Shown piece by piece: positions 1 through 9,287 of a stretch of 64,000 bases of DNA. The DNA is taken from the NCBI RefSeq assembly GCF_019635465.1, contig NZ_JAHBZK010000008.1, positions 124,001 to 188,000 on the forward strand. Direction: 5' to 3'. The notes under the pieces were generated by a model. That model ran no database searches. It was not told the DNA's origin and saw only the letters and a list, made by a program, of their open reading frames with translations. The position numbers and the translations under genes are program-made. This DNA comes from Hydrogenophaga sp. Lineage in GTDB: Bacteria > Pseudomonadota > Gammaproteobacteria > Burkholderiales > Burkholderiaceae_C. The first letter of the stretch is position 1. The number at the start of each line of letters is the position of its first letter.

Positions 1-393
1 CTGCACGCCAAACTTGGCCAGATCGCTGCCGATGAGCTTGATGGTGGAGCCGAACATGGACCGCGAACACACCACGTGGTCGCCCGCCTTGAGCAGGCCC
101 AGGCACATCAACAGGATGGCGGACATGCCCGAGGCGGTGGCCATGCAGGCCTCGGCCCCTTCGAGTGCGGCCAGGCGTTGCTCGAAACTGGCCGTGGTGG
201 GGTTGCCGTAGCGCCCGTAGGTGAAGCCCTCCTCGTCGCCGGCAAAGCGCTGCGCTGCCGATTCGGCCGACGGCTGCACATAGCCGCTGGTGAGGTACAG
301 CGCTTCGGAGTTTTCGCCAAAGGGCGAACGCTCGACCGCCTCGCGCACGGCGAGCGTGTCGCGGTGCAATGTCTTTCTCAACGCGTCGTCCAC
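1..393 (-). CDS. metZ: O-succinylhomoserine sulfhydrylase, N-terminal part (cut by window edge)
   Basis: This is the first 131 codons of a Cys/Met-metabolism PLP-dependent enzyme; the rest lies beyond the left edge. MetZ makes homocysteine from O-succinylhomoserine and sulfide. The visible part has the family's N-terminal segments SEALYLTSGY and YGRYGNPTTASFE, followed by the ATASGMSAI stretch of the cofactor-binding domain. The start is a GTG at 393-391, three bases after the purF stop and preceded by an AGGAG-like sequence, so it is probably co-transcribed with purF. The downstream-of-purF position is the usual one for metZ in beta- and gammaproteobacteria. The assignment rests on the N-terminus only. 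Confidence 0.85.
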   Translation of the reverse strand, partial: MDDALRKTLHRDTLAVREAVERSPFGENSEALYLTSGYVQPSAESAAQRFAGDEEGFTYGRYGNPTTASFEQRLAALEGAEACMATASGMSAILLMCLGLLKAGDHVVCSRSMFGSTIKLIGSDLAKFGVQ

Positions 394-396
394 GGC

Positions 397-1899
397 TCAG
401 CTCTCCTGCGCGTTGGGCAGCGCCAGGCGCGAGGTATCGGTGTCGCCCTCTTCGTCCTGTGGTCGGCCGGCGTTGAGGCGCGCGATGTCGTCGGCGGTAA
501 TGTCGCCGGTGACGTACACCCCGTCAAAGCACGAGGCATCGAAGCCGGCCAGCGCGGTGTTGAGCGAACCCACGGCCTGCTTCATGCCCTCGACGTCCTG
601 GTAGATCAGCGCGTCGCAGCCGATGATCTGGCGCACCTCTTCGACCGTGCGGTCGTGGGCCACCAGCTCGTCGGGTGTGGGCATGTCGATGCCGTAGACG
701 TTGGGGTAGCGCACCGGCGGTGCGGCACTGGCCAGATAGACCTTGCGCGCGCCGGCATCGCGGGCCATCTGCACGATCTCGCGGCTGGTGGTTCCGCGCA
801 CGATGGAGTCGTCGACCAGCAGCACGTTGCGGCCCTTGAACTCACTGCCGATCACATTGAGCTTCTGGCGCACGCTCTTCTTGCGCACCGCCTGGCCCGG
901 CATGATGAAGGTGCGGCCCACGTAGCGGTTCTTCACGAAGCCTTCGCGGTAGGGCAGACCCAGCAGACGGGCCAGCTCCATGGCGCTGGGGCGTGACGAT
1001 TCGGGGATCGGAATGACCACGTCGATGGCGTTGGGCGGCACGGTCGAGATCACGCGCTTGGCCAACGTGGTGCCCAGGTTCAGGCGCGCCTGGTACACCG
1101 AGATGCCGTTGATGGTGGAGTCGGGCCGGGCCAGGTACACGTACTCGAAGATGCAGGGTTTGAGCGCTGCATTCGATGCGCACCGCTCGGTGTGCACATC
1201 GCCCTCCAGATTCACGAACAGCGCCTCACCCGGCTCCAGGTCGCGCTCGACGTGGTAGCCCGTCCCTTCCAGCGTCACCGACTCGCTGGCCACCATGACA
1301 TTGCCATCGCTGTGCCCAAAGCACAGCGGACGGATGCCATAGGGATCGCGAAAAGCCAGCAGACCATGGCCGGCGATCAGTGCCACCACCGCGTAGGAAC
1401 CTTTGACGCGCGCATGCACCCCGCGCACCGCCGCAAACACGTCAGCGGGCTTGAGCGGCCCGCCTCGCGTGGCCTTCTCCAGCTCGTGCGCCAACACGTT
1501 GAGCAGCACCTCGGAATCGCTCTCGGTGTTGATGTGGCGGTGGTCGGTCTGGAAGAGCTCCTGTTTGAGCGCCTGTGCGTTGGTGAGGTTGCCGTTGTGC
1601 ACCAGCACCAGACCGAAGGGTGCGTTCACATAGAACGGCTGCGCTTCTTCTTCGCTGTAGGCATTGCCCGCCGTTGGGTAACGCACCTGGCCGAGACCGC
1701 AGTTGCCCGGCAATGCACGCATGTTGCGGGTACGGAAGACATCGCGCACCATGCCTTTGGCTTTGTGCATGAAGAACTTACGACCGAGCTGGGTGACGAT
1801 GCCCGCGGCGTCTTGCCCGCGGTGCTGCAACAGTAGCAAGGCGTCGTAGATCAGCTGGTTGACCGGTGTCTGACTGACGACACCAACGATTCCGCACAT
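397..1899 (-). CDS. purF: Amidophosphoribosyltransferase
   Basis: PurF catalyses the first committed step of purine synthesis, making phosphoribosylamine from PRPP and glutamine. At 500 residues it has the usual length. The sequence starts MCGIVGVV, so Cys2 is the N-terminal glutaminase nucleophile once Met is removed. The PRPP-binding signature VLLVDDSIVRGTT is at about residues 359-371. It sits between cvpA and metZ, the classic folC-dedD-cvpA-purF order, all on the minus strand. The family is unmistakable. Confidence 0.98.
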   Translation of the reverse strand: MCGIVGVVSQTPVNQLIYDALLLLQHRGQDAAGIVTQLGRKFFMHKAKGMVRDVFRTRNMRALPGNCGLGQVRYPTAGNAYSEEEAQPFYVNAPFGLVLVHNGNLTNAQALKQELFQTDHRHINTESDSEVLLNVLAHELEKATRGGPLKPADVFAAVRGVHARVKGSYAVVALIAGHGLLAFRDPYGIRPLCFGHSDGNVMVASESVTLEGTGYHVERDLEPGEALFVNLEGDVHTERCASNAALKPCIFEYVYLARPDSTINGISVYQARLNLGTTLAKRVISTVPPNAIDVVIPIPESSRPSAMELARLLGLPYREGFVKNRYVGRTFIMPGQAVRKKSVRQKLNVIGSEFKGRNVLLVDDSIVRGTTSREIVQMARDAGARKVYLASAAPPVRYPNVYGIDMPTPDELVAHDRTVEEVRQIIGCDALIYQDVEGMKQAVGSLNTALAGFDASCFDGVYVTGDITADDIARLNAGRPQDEEGDTDTSRLALPNAQES

Positions 1900-1942
1900 G
1901 GTGTGCTCCTTGGACCTGGAAACGGGTAACTGGAAACGGGAT

Positions 1943-2428
1943 TCAGGGTATGTGCCGCGCCAACGGATCGGGCAGCAGCGGCTTGACGTTGTGCAAGGTG
2001 TGGCTGAGCAAACCCGCTGTGGGCGAGCCCTGCCACCACTGGGCGCTCTGCATCTGGGTCATGGTGATCACCAGGGCGATGGCCAGCAGGATGACCGCAC
2101 CCCGCACCAGGCCAAACGCGCCACCCAGGACGCGATCGACCGGGCGAAGCCCGACCGAGGCCACCAGCTTCTGCACCAGCCAGGCCACCAAACCCCCCAG
2201 GAAAGCCACCGCGATGAACACCAACGCAAAGCCGATGGCCAGTTGCAGCGGAGGCGACACCCGCTCGATCGGCAACCAGGGCACCACGTCATCGGCCAGG
2301 GCCTGCGCCACGAACAGCGCCGCCACCCAGCCGGCCACCGAGAGCACCTCGAACATGAGGCCGCGCCAAACGCCCAGTGCCACGGACAGCACCAGCAAGG
2401 TCAGCAACACCCAGTCGGTCAGCAACAT
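1943..2428 (-). CDS. cvpA: CvpA family membrane protein
   Basis: This is a 161-residue inner-membrane protein of the colicin V production family, with about four hydrophobic segments (near residues 1-20, 25-45, 60-85 and 98-120). Family members are linked to colicin V export and envelope robustness; the biochemical role is not settled. It lies between the SPOR protein (11-base gap) and purF, as in many proteobacteria, and is probably co-transcribed with both. The ATG at 2428 fits the family N-terminus. Confidence 0.92.
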   Translation of the reverse strand: MLLTDWVLLTLLVLSVALGVWRGLMFEVLSVAGWVAALFVAQALADDVVPWLPIERVSPPLQLAIGFALVFIAVAFLGGLVAWLVQKLVASVGLRPVDRVLGGAFGLVRGAVILLAIALVITMTQMQSAQWWQGSPTAGLLSHTLHNVKPLLPDPLARHIP

Positions 2429-2439
2429 GGCGGGGACGC

Positions 2440-3144
2440 CTACAAGGTAAGAATGGCCGCCGGCAGACCCAGGGCTTTGATGCGGGCGGCTGCCTTTTCG
2501 GCCTCGGCGCGGCTGTCGAACGGCCCGACACGCACGCGCACCCGGCGACCCTCGGCCGTCTGTGCCACGTGCACATAGGTCTTGAGCCCGGCGCGCTCGA
2601 GCTTGAGCCGCGTTTCACGGGCCCTGGCCTCGTCTGCGAAAGCACCCACCTGCACCACGACACGCTCGGCCACCGCGGGTGGCTGTTTGCCCTGCAGGAT
2701 GGCCTGCGCGCGGGCCGCTTCGGCGGCCGCGCTGGCGGGCGCCGGTGCTGGTGCGGGCGCCGGTGCTGGTGCGGGCGCCGGTGCTGGTGCTGGTGCTGGT
2801 GCTGGTGCGGGCGCTGGCGTGGGTGCCGGCGCAGGTGTCGGAGCCGGCGCGGGTGCGGGTGATGGCGCAGGCGCAGGCGCCGGTGCCGGCGTTGGCGCCG
2901 GTGTGGATGGCACTGGCGTTGCCGGCAAGGTCGGCGCAGGACTGCTGCGCGACGGGATGTCGATGGGAAGATCGATCGCCACCTGGCGGGGCTGGCTGTC
3001 AAACAGCAGCGGGAAGCCGACCACACCGGCCACCACCAGCACACTGGCGCCGATCAGGCGGTGGCGGGCGCGCCGTCGCACGGCTTCGACGGTGGGTGGC
3101 GATGCCGACGGGCTGCCCTGGGAACCTGAGCGGGGGCTGGACAT
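2440..3144 (-). CDS. SPOR-domain protein, DedD-like
   Basis: This 234-residue protein has one N-terminal transmembrane helix (about residues 29-47), a long periplasmic linker and a C-terminal SPOR domain (about 158-234) that should bind denuded septal peptidoglycan. The linker holds a near-perfect Pro-Ala repeat, (PA)n with a few Thr, at about residues 68-137. In DNA this is a tandem GC-rich run near 2740-2935. DedD of E. coli has the same layout and chromosomal place and works in cell constriction. The repeat could vary in length between strains. Confidence 0.9.
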   Translation of the reverse strand: MSSPRSGSQGSPSASPPTVEAVRRRARHRLIGASVLVVAGVVGFPLLFDSQPRQVAIDLPIDIPSRSSPAPTLPATPVPSTPAPTPAPAPAPAPSPAPAPAPTPAPAPTPAPAPAPAPAPAPAPAPAPAPAPAPAPASAAAEAARAQAILQGKQPPAVAERVVVQVGAFADEARARETRLKLERAGLKTYVHVAQTAEGRRVRVRVGPFDSRAEAEKAAARIKALGLPAAILTL

Positions 3145-3182
3145 GGGTCTCGGGGGGCCTGGACGGCGGTGTTCAACGGGGT

Positions 3183-4529
3183 TCAGGTCGCCAGGTGCTT
3201 GGCAACCCGTTTCGGCAGACCGTTCTGCAGCACACCACCCACGGTGTAGAACGAGCCGAAGGCGAGAATTCTATCAGCGGGGTCTGCCACCGCCGCCGCT
3301 GCGGCCAGGGCATCCCCGGGGCTGGCATAGGTACCCGCGACCTTGTCCGCACAGCCGGGCATGGCGGCCACCAGCTCGGCCAAAGCCCTCGCGCCGATGG
3401 CGCGCGGCAACGGCAAATCGGTGAGGTACCAACGGTCCACCAAAGGGGCCATGCGCGCGAGCATGGCCGCCAGATCCTTGTCGGCCATGGCACCGAACAC
3501 CGCGTGCGTGCCCGGGTAGAAGCCCATGGCGTCGAGGTTCTCGGCCAGGGCCGCCACCGAATGCGGGTTGTGGGCGACGTCGAGCACGATGGTGGGGTTG
3601 CCCGGCAGGATCTGGAAGCGGCCGGGCAGGTTCACCAGCACCAACCCGGTTCGCACCGCCTGCGCGGTCACCGGCAGGCGCGCGCGCAAGGCCTCGATGG
3701 CGGCCAGCGCGCCCGCGGCATTGAGCAGCTGGTTGGCGCCCCGCAGCGCCGGGTACGGCAGGCCGCTGTAGCGCCGGCCGCCGCGCGAAGGGTGCATGGC
3801 CCAGCCCCACTGCTGCTGATCGCCTGCAAAGTGGAAATCGGCACCCACCCGCCACAGCACGGCGTCAATCTCGCGCGCGTGGTCCAGCAGGCTCTGGGGT
3901 GGCGCCGGGTCGCTCACCACCACCGGGCGGCCGGTGCGCATGATGCCGGCCTTCTCGCGCCCAATGGATTCGCGATCCGGCCCCAGCAGCGCGGTGTGGT
4001 CGAGGTCGATGCTGGTGATGACGGCGCAATCGGCGTCGATGATGTTGACCGCGTCGAGCCGGCCGCCCAGACCAACTTCGAGGATGGCCACGTCCACGCC
4101 CGCGCGGGCAATGGTGCGCAGGATGGCCAGGGTGGTGAATTCGAAGTAAGTCAGGCTGATCTCGGCGTCACCACCCTGCCCACGGCGAGCCACCTCGACC
4201 TCGGCCAGCGCGGGCACCAGTTCGTCGGCGGCCACTGGCGCGCCGTCGATGCGGCAACGCTCCTCGAAATCCACCAGGTGCGGCGAGCTGTACACCCCGG
4301 TGCGGTACCCGGATTCGCCGTAGATGCTCTCCAGCAGGGCGCAGGTGCTGCCTTTGCCATTGGTGCCGGCCACCGTGATCACCGGGCAGTTCAGCGTCAG
4401 CCCCATGCGGCGGGCCACCGTCTGCACGCGGTCCAGGCCCATGTCGATGGCCTGCGGGTGCAGCCGCTCGGCGTGGTCAAGCCAGTCGGCCAGCGTCGTT
4501 GGGTGGTTGGGCACAGGAATGTCAAGCAT
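3183..4529 (-). CDS. folC: Bifunctional folylpolyglutamate synthase / dihydrofolate synthase
   Basis: FolC adds glutamate to dihydropteroate and to folates, using ATP. The protein is 448 residues. It has the Mur-ligase-like P-loop ITVAGTNGKGSTCALLE (GTNGKGS at 55-61) and the later LDVAHNPHS element of the C-terminal domain. It is the first gene of the minus-strand folC-dedD-cvpA-purF-metZ block. Its ATG at 4529 is followed upstream by a 56-base gap to the divergent ArsC-like gene. Confidence 0.97.
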   Translation of the reverse strand: MLDIPVPNHPTTLADWLDHAERLHPQAIDMGLDRVQTVARRMGLTLNCPVITVAGTNGKGSTCALLESIYGESGYRTGVYSSPHLVDFEERCRIDGAPVAADELVPALAEVEVARRGQGGDAEISLTYFEFTTLAILRTIARAGVDVAILEVGLGGRLDAVNIIDADCAVITSIDLDHTALLGPDRESIGREKAGIMRTGRPVVVSDPAPPQSLLDHAREIDAVLWRVGADFHFAGDQQQWGWAMHPSRGGRRYSGLPYPALRGANQLLNAAGALAAIEALRARLPVTAQAVRTGLVLVNLPGRFQILPGNPTIVLDVAHNPHSVAALAENLDAMGFYPGTHAVFGAMADKDLAAMLARMAPLVDRWYLTDLPLPRAIGARALAELVAAMPGCADKVAGTYASPGDALAAAAAVADPADRILAFGSFYTVGGVLQNGLPKRVAKHLAT

Positions 4530-4585
4530 GGGGCGGATTGTCCCATCGGCCTTTCGGCCTTACCCCCTGACCGACAATGGCGCCC

Positions 4586-4933
4586 ATGATCACGCTGCAC
4601 GGAATCCCCAATTGCGACACGGTGAAAAAGGCGCGCGCATGGCTTGACGCCCATGACCGGCCCTACCAGTTCCACGACTTCAAGAAACTCGGCGTGCCCG
4701 AGGCGGCGCTGGATCGCTGGCTGGCCGCCGCGGGCTGCGACAAGGTGCTCAACCGCAAAGGCACCGCCTGGCGCGCACTGGACGAGGCCACCCGCAACGC
4801 CGTCGTCGACGCGGCGTCGGCCAAACCCGTCATGTGCGCGCACCCCAGCGTCATCAAACGCCCCGTCGTGGTGTGGAGCGACGGCGCCATCACCGTCGGC
4901 TTCGACCCGGCCGACTGGGCACAGCGCGCCTGA
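4586..4933 (+). CDS. ArsC/Spx-family (YffB-like) thioredoxin-fold protein
   Basis: This is a small protein of 115 residues starting MITLHGIPNCDTVKKA. The IPNCDTVKKA stretch with a single Cys is typical of the YffB branch of the ArsC/Spx family. These proteins have a thioredoxin-like fold with no proven arsenate reductase role. An in-frame ATG at 4577 would add three residues; the internal ATG fits family starts better. It is divergent from folC and followed by ppnP. Confidence 0.85.
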   Translation: MITLHGIPNCDTVKKARAWLDAHDRPYQFHDFKKLGVPEAALDRWLAAAGCDKVLNRKGTAWRALDEATRNAVVDAASAKPVMCAHPSVIKRPVVVWSDGAITVGFDPADWAQRA

Positions 4934-4957
4934 GCCGCTGCGCCAGCGGTGGCGGCC

Positions 4958-4963
4958 TAAAAT
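4958..4963 (+). promoter_or_regulatory. Possible -10 element for ppnP
   Basis: TAAAAT lies 41 bases before the ppnP ATG, in the gap after the ArsC-like gene. The same TAAAATCC pattern precedes valS and lies before argH in this window. No convincing -35 is visible, so this is only a suggestion. Confidence 0.3.
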
Positions 4964-5004
4964 CCGCGTTTCGCCGCGCGGCACCCTCTTCCATTCCCAC
5001 CTCC

Positions 5005-6674
<1,670 letters not shown>

Positions 6675-6723
6675 ACAGCTGCGTTCAGTGTTGAGCTTTC
6701 GGCGCTGAGCGCACCTTGCGCAG

Positions 6724-7000
6724 CTAGGGATGATCTGCGCGACCCCCGCCCTGCGCGTTCGGGTCCACAACGGGATGGATGGCGTGCCTGCTTGGCGCCG
6801 TGTGTGCCGGTGGCACACACAAACCAACAGGTGCGTCAGACGCCCGTTGTGGGCCGAACCCGAAGGGCCGCGATCTGGCGGGCGATCCGCTGCGTTGCGA
6901 ATGCGGGCAAGCCGTCCAGGCTTGCCCTGGCATTCGCGCCTTGCGGCTCATCCCGCCAGATCGCGGCGCGCACGGCGCGGGTCGCGCAGAGCATCCCTAG
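6724..7000. repeat. 277-bp inverted-repeat (MITE-like) element with two internal arms
   Basis: The ends 6724-6757 and 6967-7000 are inverted repeats, identical at 31 of 34 positions, and both begin CTAGGGATG. Inside are two further paired regions. Arm 1 has stem 6765-6774 with 6843-6852, capped by hairpin 6800-6808/6812-6820. Arm 2 has a perfect 16-bp stem 6867-6882/6952-6967, capped by 6897-6913/6919-6937. The whole folds as an outer stem with two branches. There is no transposase and no convincing gene inside. The right end supplies the stop codon of the HNH gene. It fills the gap between argG and the HNH gene. Confidence 0.7.
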
Positions 7001-7554
7001 GCGTGCAGCCGCGACGTCTTGGGCAAGTGCGCCATCAGAAACTCCATCTGGTCCGCCAGGATGCGGCGGTTGCGCAAGATGAAGTCCTCCCAGAGGCTGG
7101 GCACGTAGGGCGTGTACAGCAGCGGCATGTGCGCCTGCTCCGGCGTGCGGTTGGCCTTGCGGTGGTTGCACGACTTGCACGCCGTCACCACATTCATCCA
7201 CACATCGCGCCCGTTCTGTGCCAGCGGCACGATGTGCTCGCGCGTCAGGTGCTCTTCGTGAAAGTGCGCGCCGCAGTAGGCGCACACATTGCGATCGCGC
7301 GAGAACAACTTCTGGTTGGTCAGGGTCGGGCGCAGATCGAAGGGGTTGATGCGGGGCACCCCTTGCGTGCCGATGATCGAATTGACCGTGACGATCGACT
7401 GGCGCCCGGTGACCGCGTTGTGGCCCCCGTGAAAAACCGCGATTTCGGCGCCCATCTCCCAGCGCACCTCATCGGCCGCGTAATGCAACACGGCTTCTTC
7501 GAGGCTGATCCAGGACTGAGGCAGCCCCTGGGCCGAGAGCTTCAAGACCTTCAA
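6997..7554 (-). CDS. HNH endonuclease family protein
   Basis: This protein of about 185 residues has a Cys4 zinc site (CAYCG and CKSCN) around an HNH core: REHIVP, then WMNVV, then CNHRK. HNH domains cut DNA, but the cellular substrate of this family is unknown. I chose the TTG at 7554 (MKVLKLSAQGLPQSW) because GAAGGAG sits just ahead and the sequence before it does not look conserved; a longer TTG frame reaches 7644. The stop TAG lies inside the right inverted repeat of the 6724-7000 element, so that element abuts or has replaced the 3' end. The gene faces argG and is divergent from the TPR gene. Confidence 0.8.
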   Translation of the reverse strand: MKVLKLSAQGLPQSWISLEEAVLHYAADEVRWEMGAEIAVFHGGHNAVTGRQSIVTVNSIIGTQGVPRINPFDLRPTLTNQKLFSRDRNVCAYCGAHFHEEHLTREHIVPLAQNGRDVWMNVVTACKSCNHRKANRTPEQAHMPLLYTPYVPSLWEDFILRNRRILADQMEFLMAHLPKTSRLHA

Positions 7555-7641
7555 AACCGGCTCCTTCGTGCAGTCAAGACATCGGAAGTGCCCGTGCCAA
7601 CTGGGTTGGCGCGGGGCCTGCGTTTTCGTGTGCCAATATAA

Positions 7642-7697
7642 CAAGGTCTTGCGACGATTGACTTACGGTCGGGCAAGACAGATAACCCACGGCTATC
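7642..7697. repeat. 56-bp direct repeat, copy 1
   Basis: This is identical over 56 bases to 9110-9165. It contains the inverted pair GTCTTGC (7646-7652) and GCAAGAC (7673-7679). It lies between the divergent HNH and TPR genes. The following bases, 7698-7840, share weaker similarity with the bases after copy 2 and hold further short inverted repeats: AGCAAC/GTTGCT at 7716/7776, and a hairpin at 7729-7751. Confidence 0.9.
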
Positions 7698-7918
7698 AGA
7701 GGGCATGTGTTGGGGAGCAACGACACGTGAGGCGAGTAACTCGCATGCCTCAAGGCACAGCCGAGGCTTTAACCGGTTGCTGTCACCACCAATGCACACA
7801 AACACACGGAGCCACTGGCAGACTCCGGTGACTCATCGTGAAAGACGCTGTGGGTAGGGAAGCCCGACAAGCGCACTGCGCTGACGGGAACTGCAGAAAG
7901 ATTCAGAGGGAGCGACTC
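7698..7918. other. Gap before the TPR gene, with short inverted repeats
   Basis: No gene is supported here. An open frame in phase with the TPR gene begins at 7838 but lacks a ribosome site and would push the signal peptide inward. The segment holds hairpins near 7729-7751 and 7759-7768, closed by AGCAAC/GTTGCT. A good ribosome-binding sequence, AGAGGGAG, precedes the ATG at 7919. Confidence 0.5.
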
Positions 7919-9085
7919 ATGCTTAGAAGGCTGCTTATCGGGCTGACGATAGGGTTCTATGTGCTTTGTGCGGGGGCCGCATCTCCTGAGGCAACGGTAA
8001 CCCCAGCCCCGCCCGACAAGTTGATCCCACTTCTGAAGGCCGACCGCTTTGAGGAGGTCTCAAGACTGCTTCGGGAATCGCACGATAGATACGAAGCCGA
8101 TCGGAGAACCGAGGATGAGTTTCACAGGCTTGCATCGGAATTCTCTCGAGCAGATTGGCAAATTACCGGCCCCTTGCAAAGGTGGGTCAAAAAGAGTCCA
8201 AACGACCCGTTCGCACATCTGGCACTAGGAATTCACTTTGCAGCAACTGGCTGGTCCGTTCGAGGATCCGACTGGGCAAGCAATACCAACGAACGCCAAT
8301 TCACCCTGATGAGGAAGTGGTTCGACTCTGCCAAGGCAGGTCTCCTACGCGCGATCGAACTCAACCCGAGACTTGTGGAGCCCTACGTCTACCTGATTGA
8401 CATCGACATGACCGAAGGGAGCCGTAATACGTCCAAGCTCTTCAATGCAGCTCTAAAAATCAACCCGTCAAGCCTTATTGCCCGCGAAGCCATGCTGCAA
8501 TCGCTTTTGCCAAGGTGGGGCGGAAGCTACGAAGCAATGGCAAGATTGCTTGAAGCCTCTCAGCGCTACTACAAACAGATGCCTCGGCTTGAACTGCTTG
8601 AGAGCAAACTTTACGCAGACGCAGGCTCTGTCTACTTCGCTCAGCGCAACCTCCCTATGGCGGAAAAAATGTTTCGCCAGGCGCTGGCGAAAGGAGACTT
8701 CTGGTTCGCGAATAACGAGTACGGGCATTTTCTTTACCGGAACGGCAAGTACGAAGAGGCTGCTGAGCAGTTCACCAAAGTCATTGATGCTCGCCCGGCG
8801 TACATGCATGGATGGCGAATGCGAGCCAATGCGAATATTGCGACCAGACGACTCGACGAAGCGTATCGGGACGCAAGTCGAGCGATTCAAATTGAACCGG
8901 ATGATGAATGGGCCCTCGCCGCCCGAGGGGGTGTCTATTTTGCCAGAGGGGATCTCGAACTGGCATTGCAAGACTACAAAAAGGCCTTGAACACCAGCCC
9001 AAATGATTTCTTTCGAGAGCGCACCATTACCATCGGAAATCAACTGCAGGAAAGCAAAAACCGCTCACAAAAGCTCCAAAAGTGA
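7919..9085 (+). CDS. Exported DUF4034/tetratricopeptide-repeat protein
   Basis: This 388-residue protein starts with a signal peptide (MLRRLLIGLTIGFYVLCAGAA, cleavage likely near residue 21). The N-terminal part resembles the DUF4034 domain: LLKADRFEEVSRLL, then PLQRWVKKSPNDPFAHLALG, then a GW.RG element. The C-terminal half carries about four TPR units, such as NKAL-type repeats around ARPAYMHGWRMRANAN and PDDEWALAARGGVYFARG. Function is unknown; TPRs suggest protein contacts in the periplasm. Base composition is clearly less GC-rich than the flanking genes, and the gene is bracketed by 56-bp direct repeats, so transfer is likely. Confidence 0.8.
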   Translation: MLRRLLIGLTIGFYVLCAGAASPEATVTPAPPDKLIPLLKADRFEEVSRLLRESHDRYEADRRTEDEFHRLASEFSRADWQITGPLQRWVKKSPNDPFAHLALGIHFAATGWSVRGSDWASNTNERQFTLMRKWFDSAKAGLLRAIELNPRLVEPYVYLIDIDMTEGSRNTSKLFNAALKINPSSLIAREAMLQSLLPRWGGSYEAMARLLEASQRYYKQMPRLELLESKLYADAGSVYFAQRNLPMAEKMFRQALAKGDFWFANNEYGHFLYRNGKYEEAAEQFTKVIDARPAYMHGWRMRANANIATRRLDEAYRDASRAIQIEPDDEWALAARGGVYFARGDLELALQDYKKALNTSPNDFFRERTITIGNQLQESKNRSQKLQK

Positions 9086-9109
9086 GGCCAGGATGCCTTG
9101 AAAACTTAT

Positions 9110-9165
9110 CAAGGTCTTGCGACGATTGACTTACGGTCGGGCAAGACAGATAACCCACGGCTATC
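9110..9165. repeat. 56-bp direct repeat, copy 2
   Basis: This is a perfect copy of 7642-7697, 1468 bases downstream in the same orientation, starting 24 bases after the TPR stop. The two copies frame the TPR gene exactly. Immediately after it is a branched palindrome (9170-9246). Confidence 0.9.
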
Positions 9166-9169
9166 GGGG

Positions 9170-9246
9170 GTCATCTGTTTGCGTTGCGCGACACTCCAAA
9201 GGGGTGTCAACGCCCGTCGAGGCTCGACGTGTAGTGACCAGATGAC
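9170..9246. repeat. Branched palindrome after the 56-bp repeat
   Basis: The outer stem GTCATCTG (9170-9177) pairs with CAGATGAC (9239-9246). It encloses a hairpin at 9181-9213 (GCGTT/AACGC extended by GACACTCC/GGGGTGTC, one G-T pair) and a second, perfect 7-bp hairpin CGTCGAG/CTCGACG (9215-9229). The layout is an outer stem with two arms, as in the elements at 6724-7000 and 9814-9869. Confidence 0.6.
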
Positions 9247-9287
9247 GCCTATCGGCCAGGAGCGGACCTTCTCAAACACGGTGACCG

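Noticed and set aside
76-996. Long open frame opposite purF
   Set aside because: It is antisense to a clear purF and has the skewed composition of a GC-rich shadow; the same holds for many long frames here (for example opposite argG, ileS, valS and argH).
2740-2935. CRISPR-like or minisatellite array
   Set aside because: The regular units are codons for Pro-Ala in the SPOR protein linker; there are no spacers and no cas genes.
7551-7805. Minus-strand frame sharing an 18-residue stretch with the frame at 9109-9327
   Set aside because: The shared residues are just the translation of the identical 56-bp repeat; the rest of the two frames is unrelated.
7838-7918. Longer N-terminus for the TPR protein
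   Set aside because: It would place 27 charged residues before the signal peptide; the ATG at 7919 has a good ribosome site.
7642-9260. Chromosomal integron cassettes with attC sites
   Set aside because: Repeats flank a gene as in cassette arrays, but I find no GTTRRRY/RYYYAAC core pair at the ends and no integrase gene in the window.
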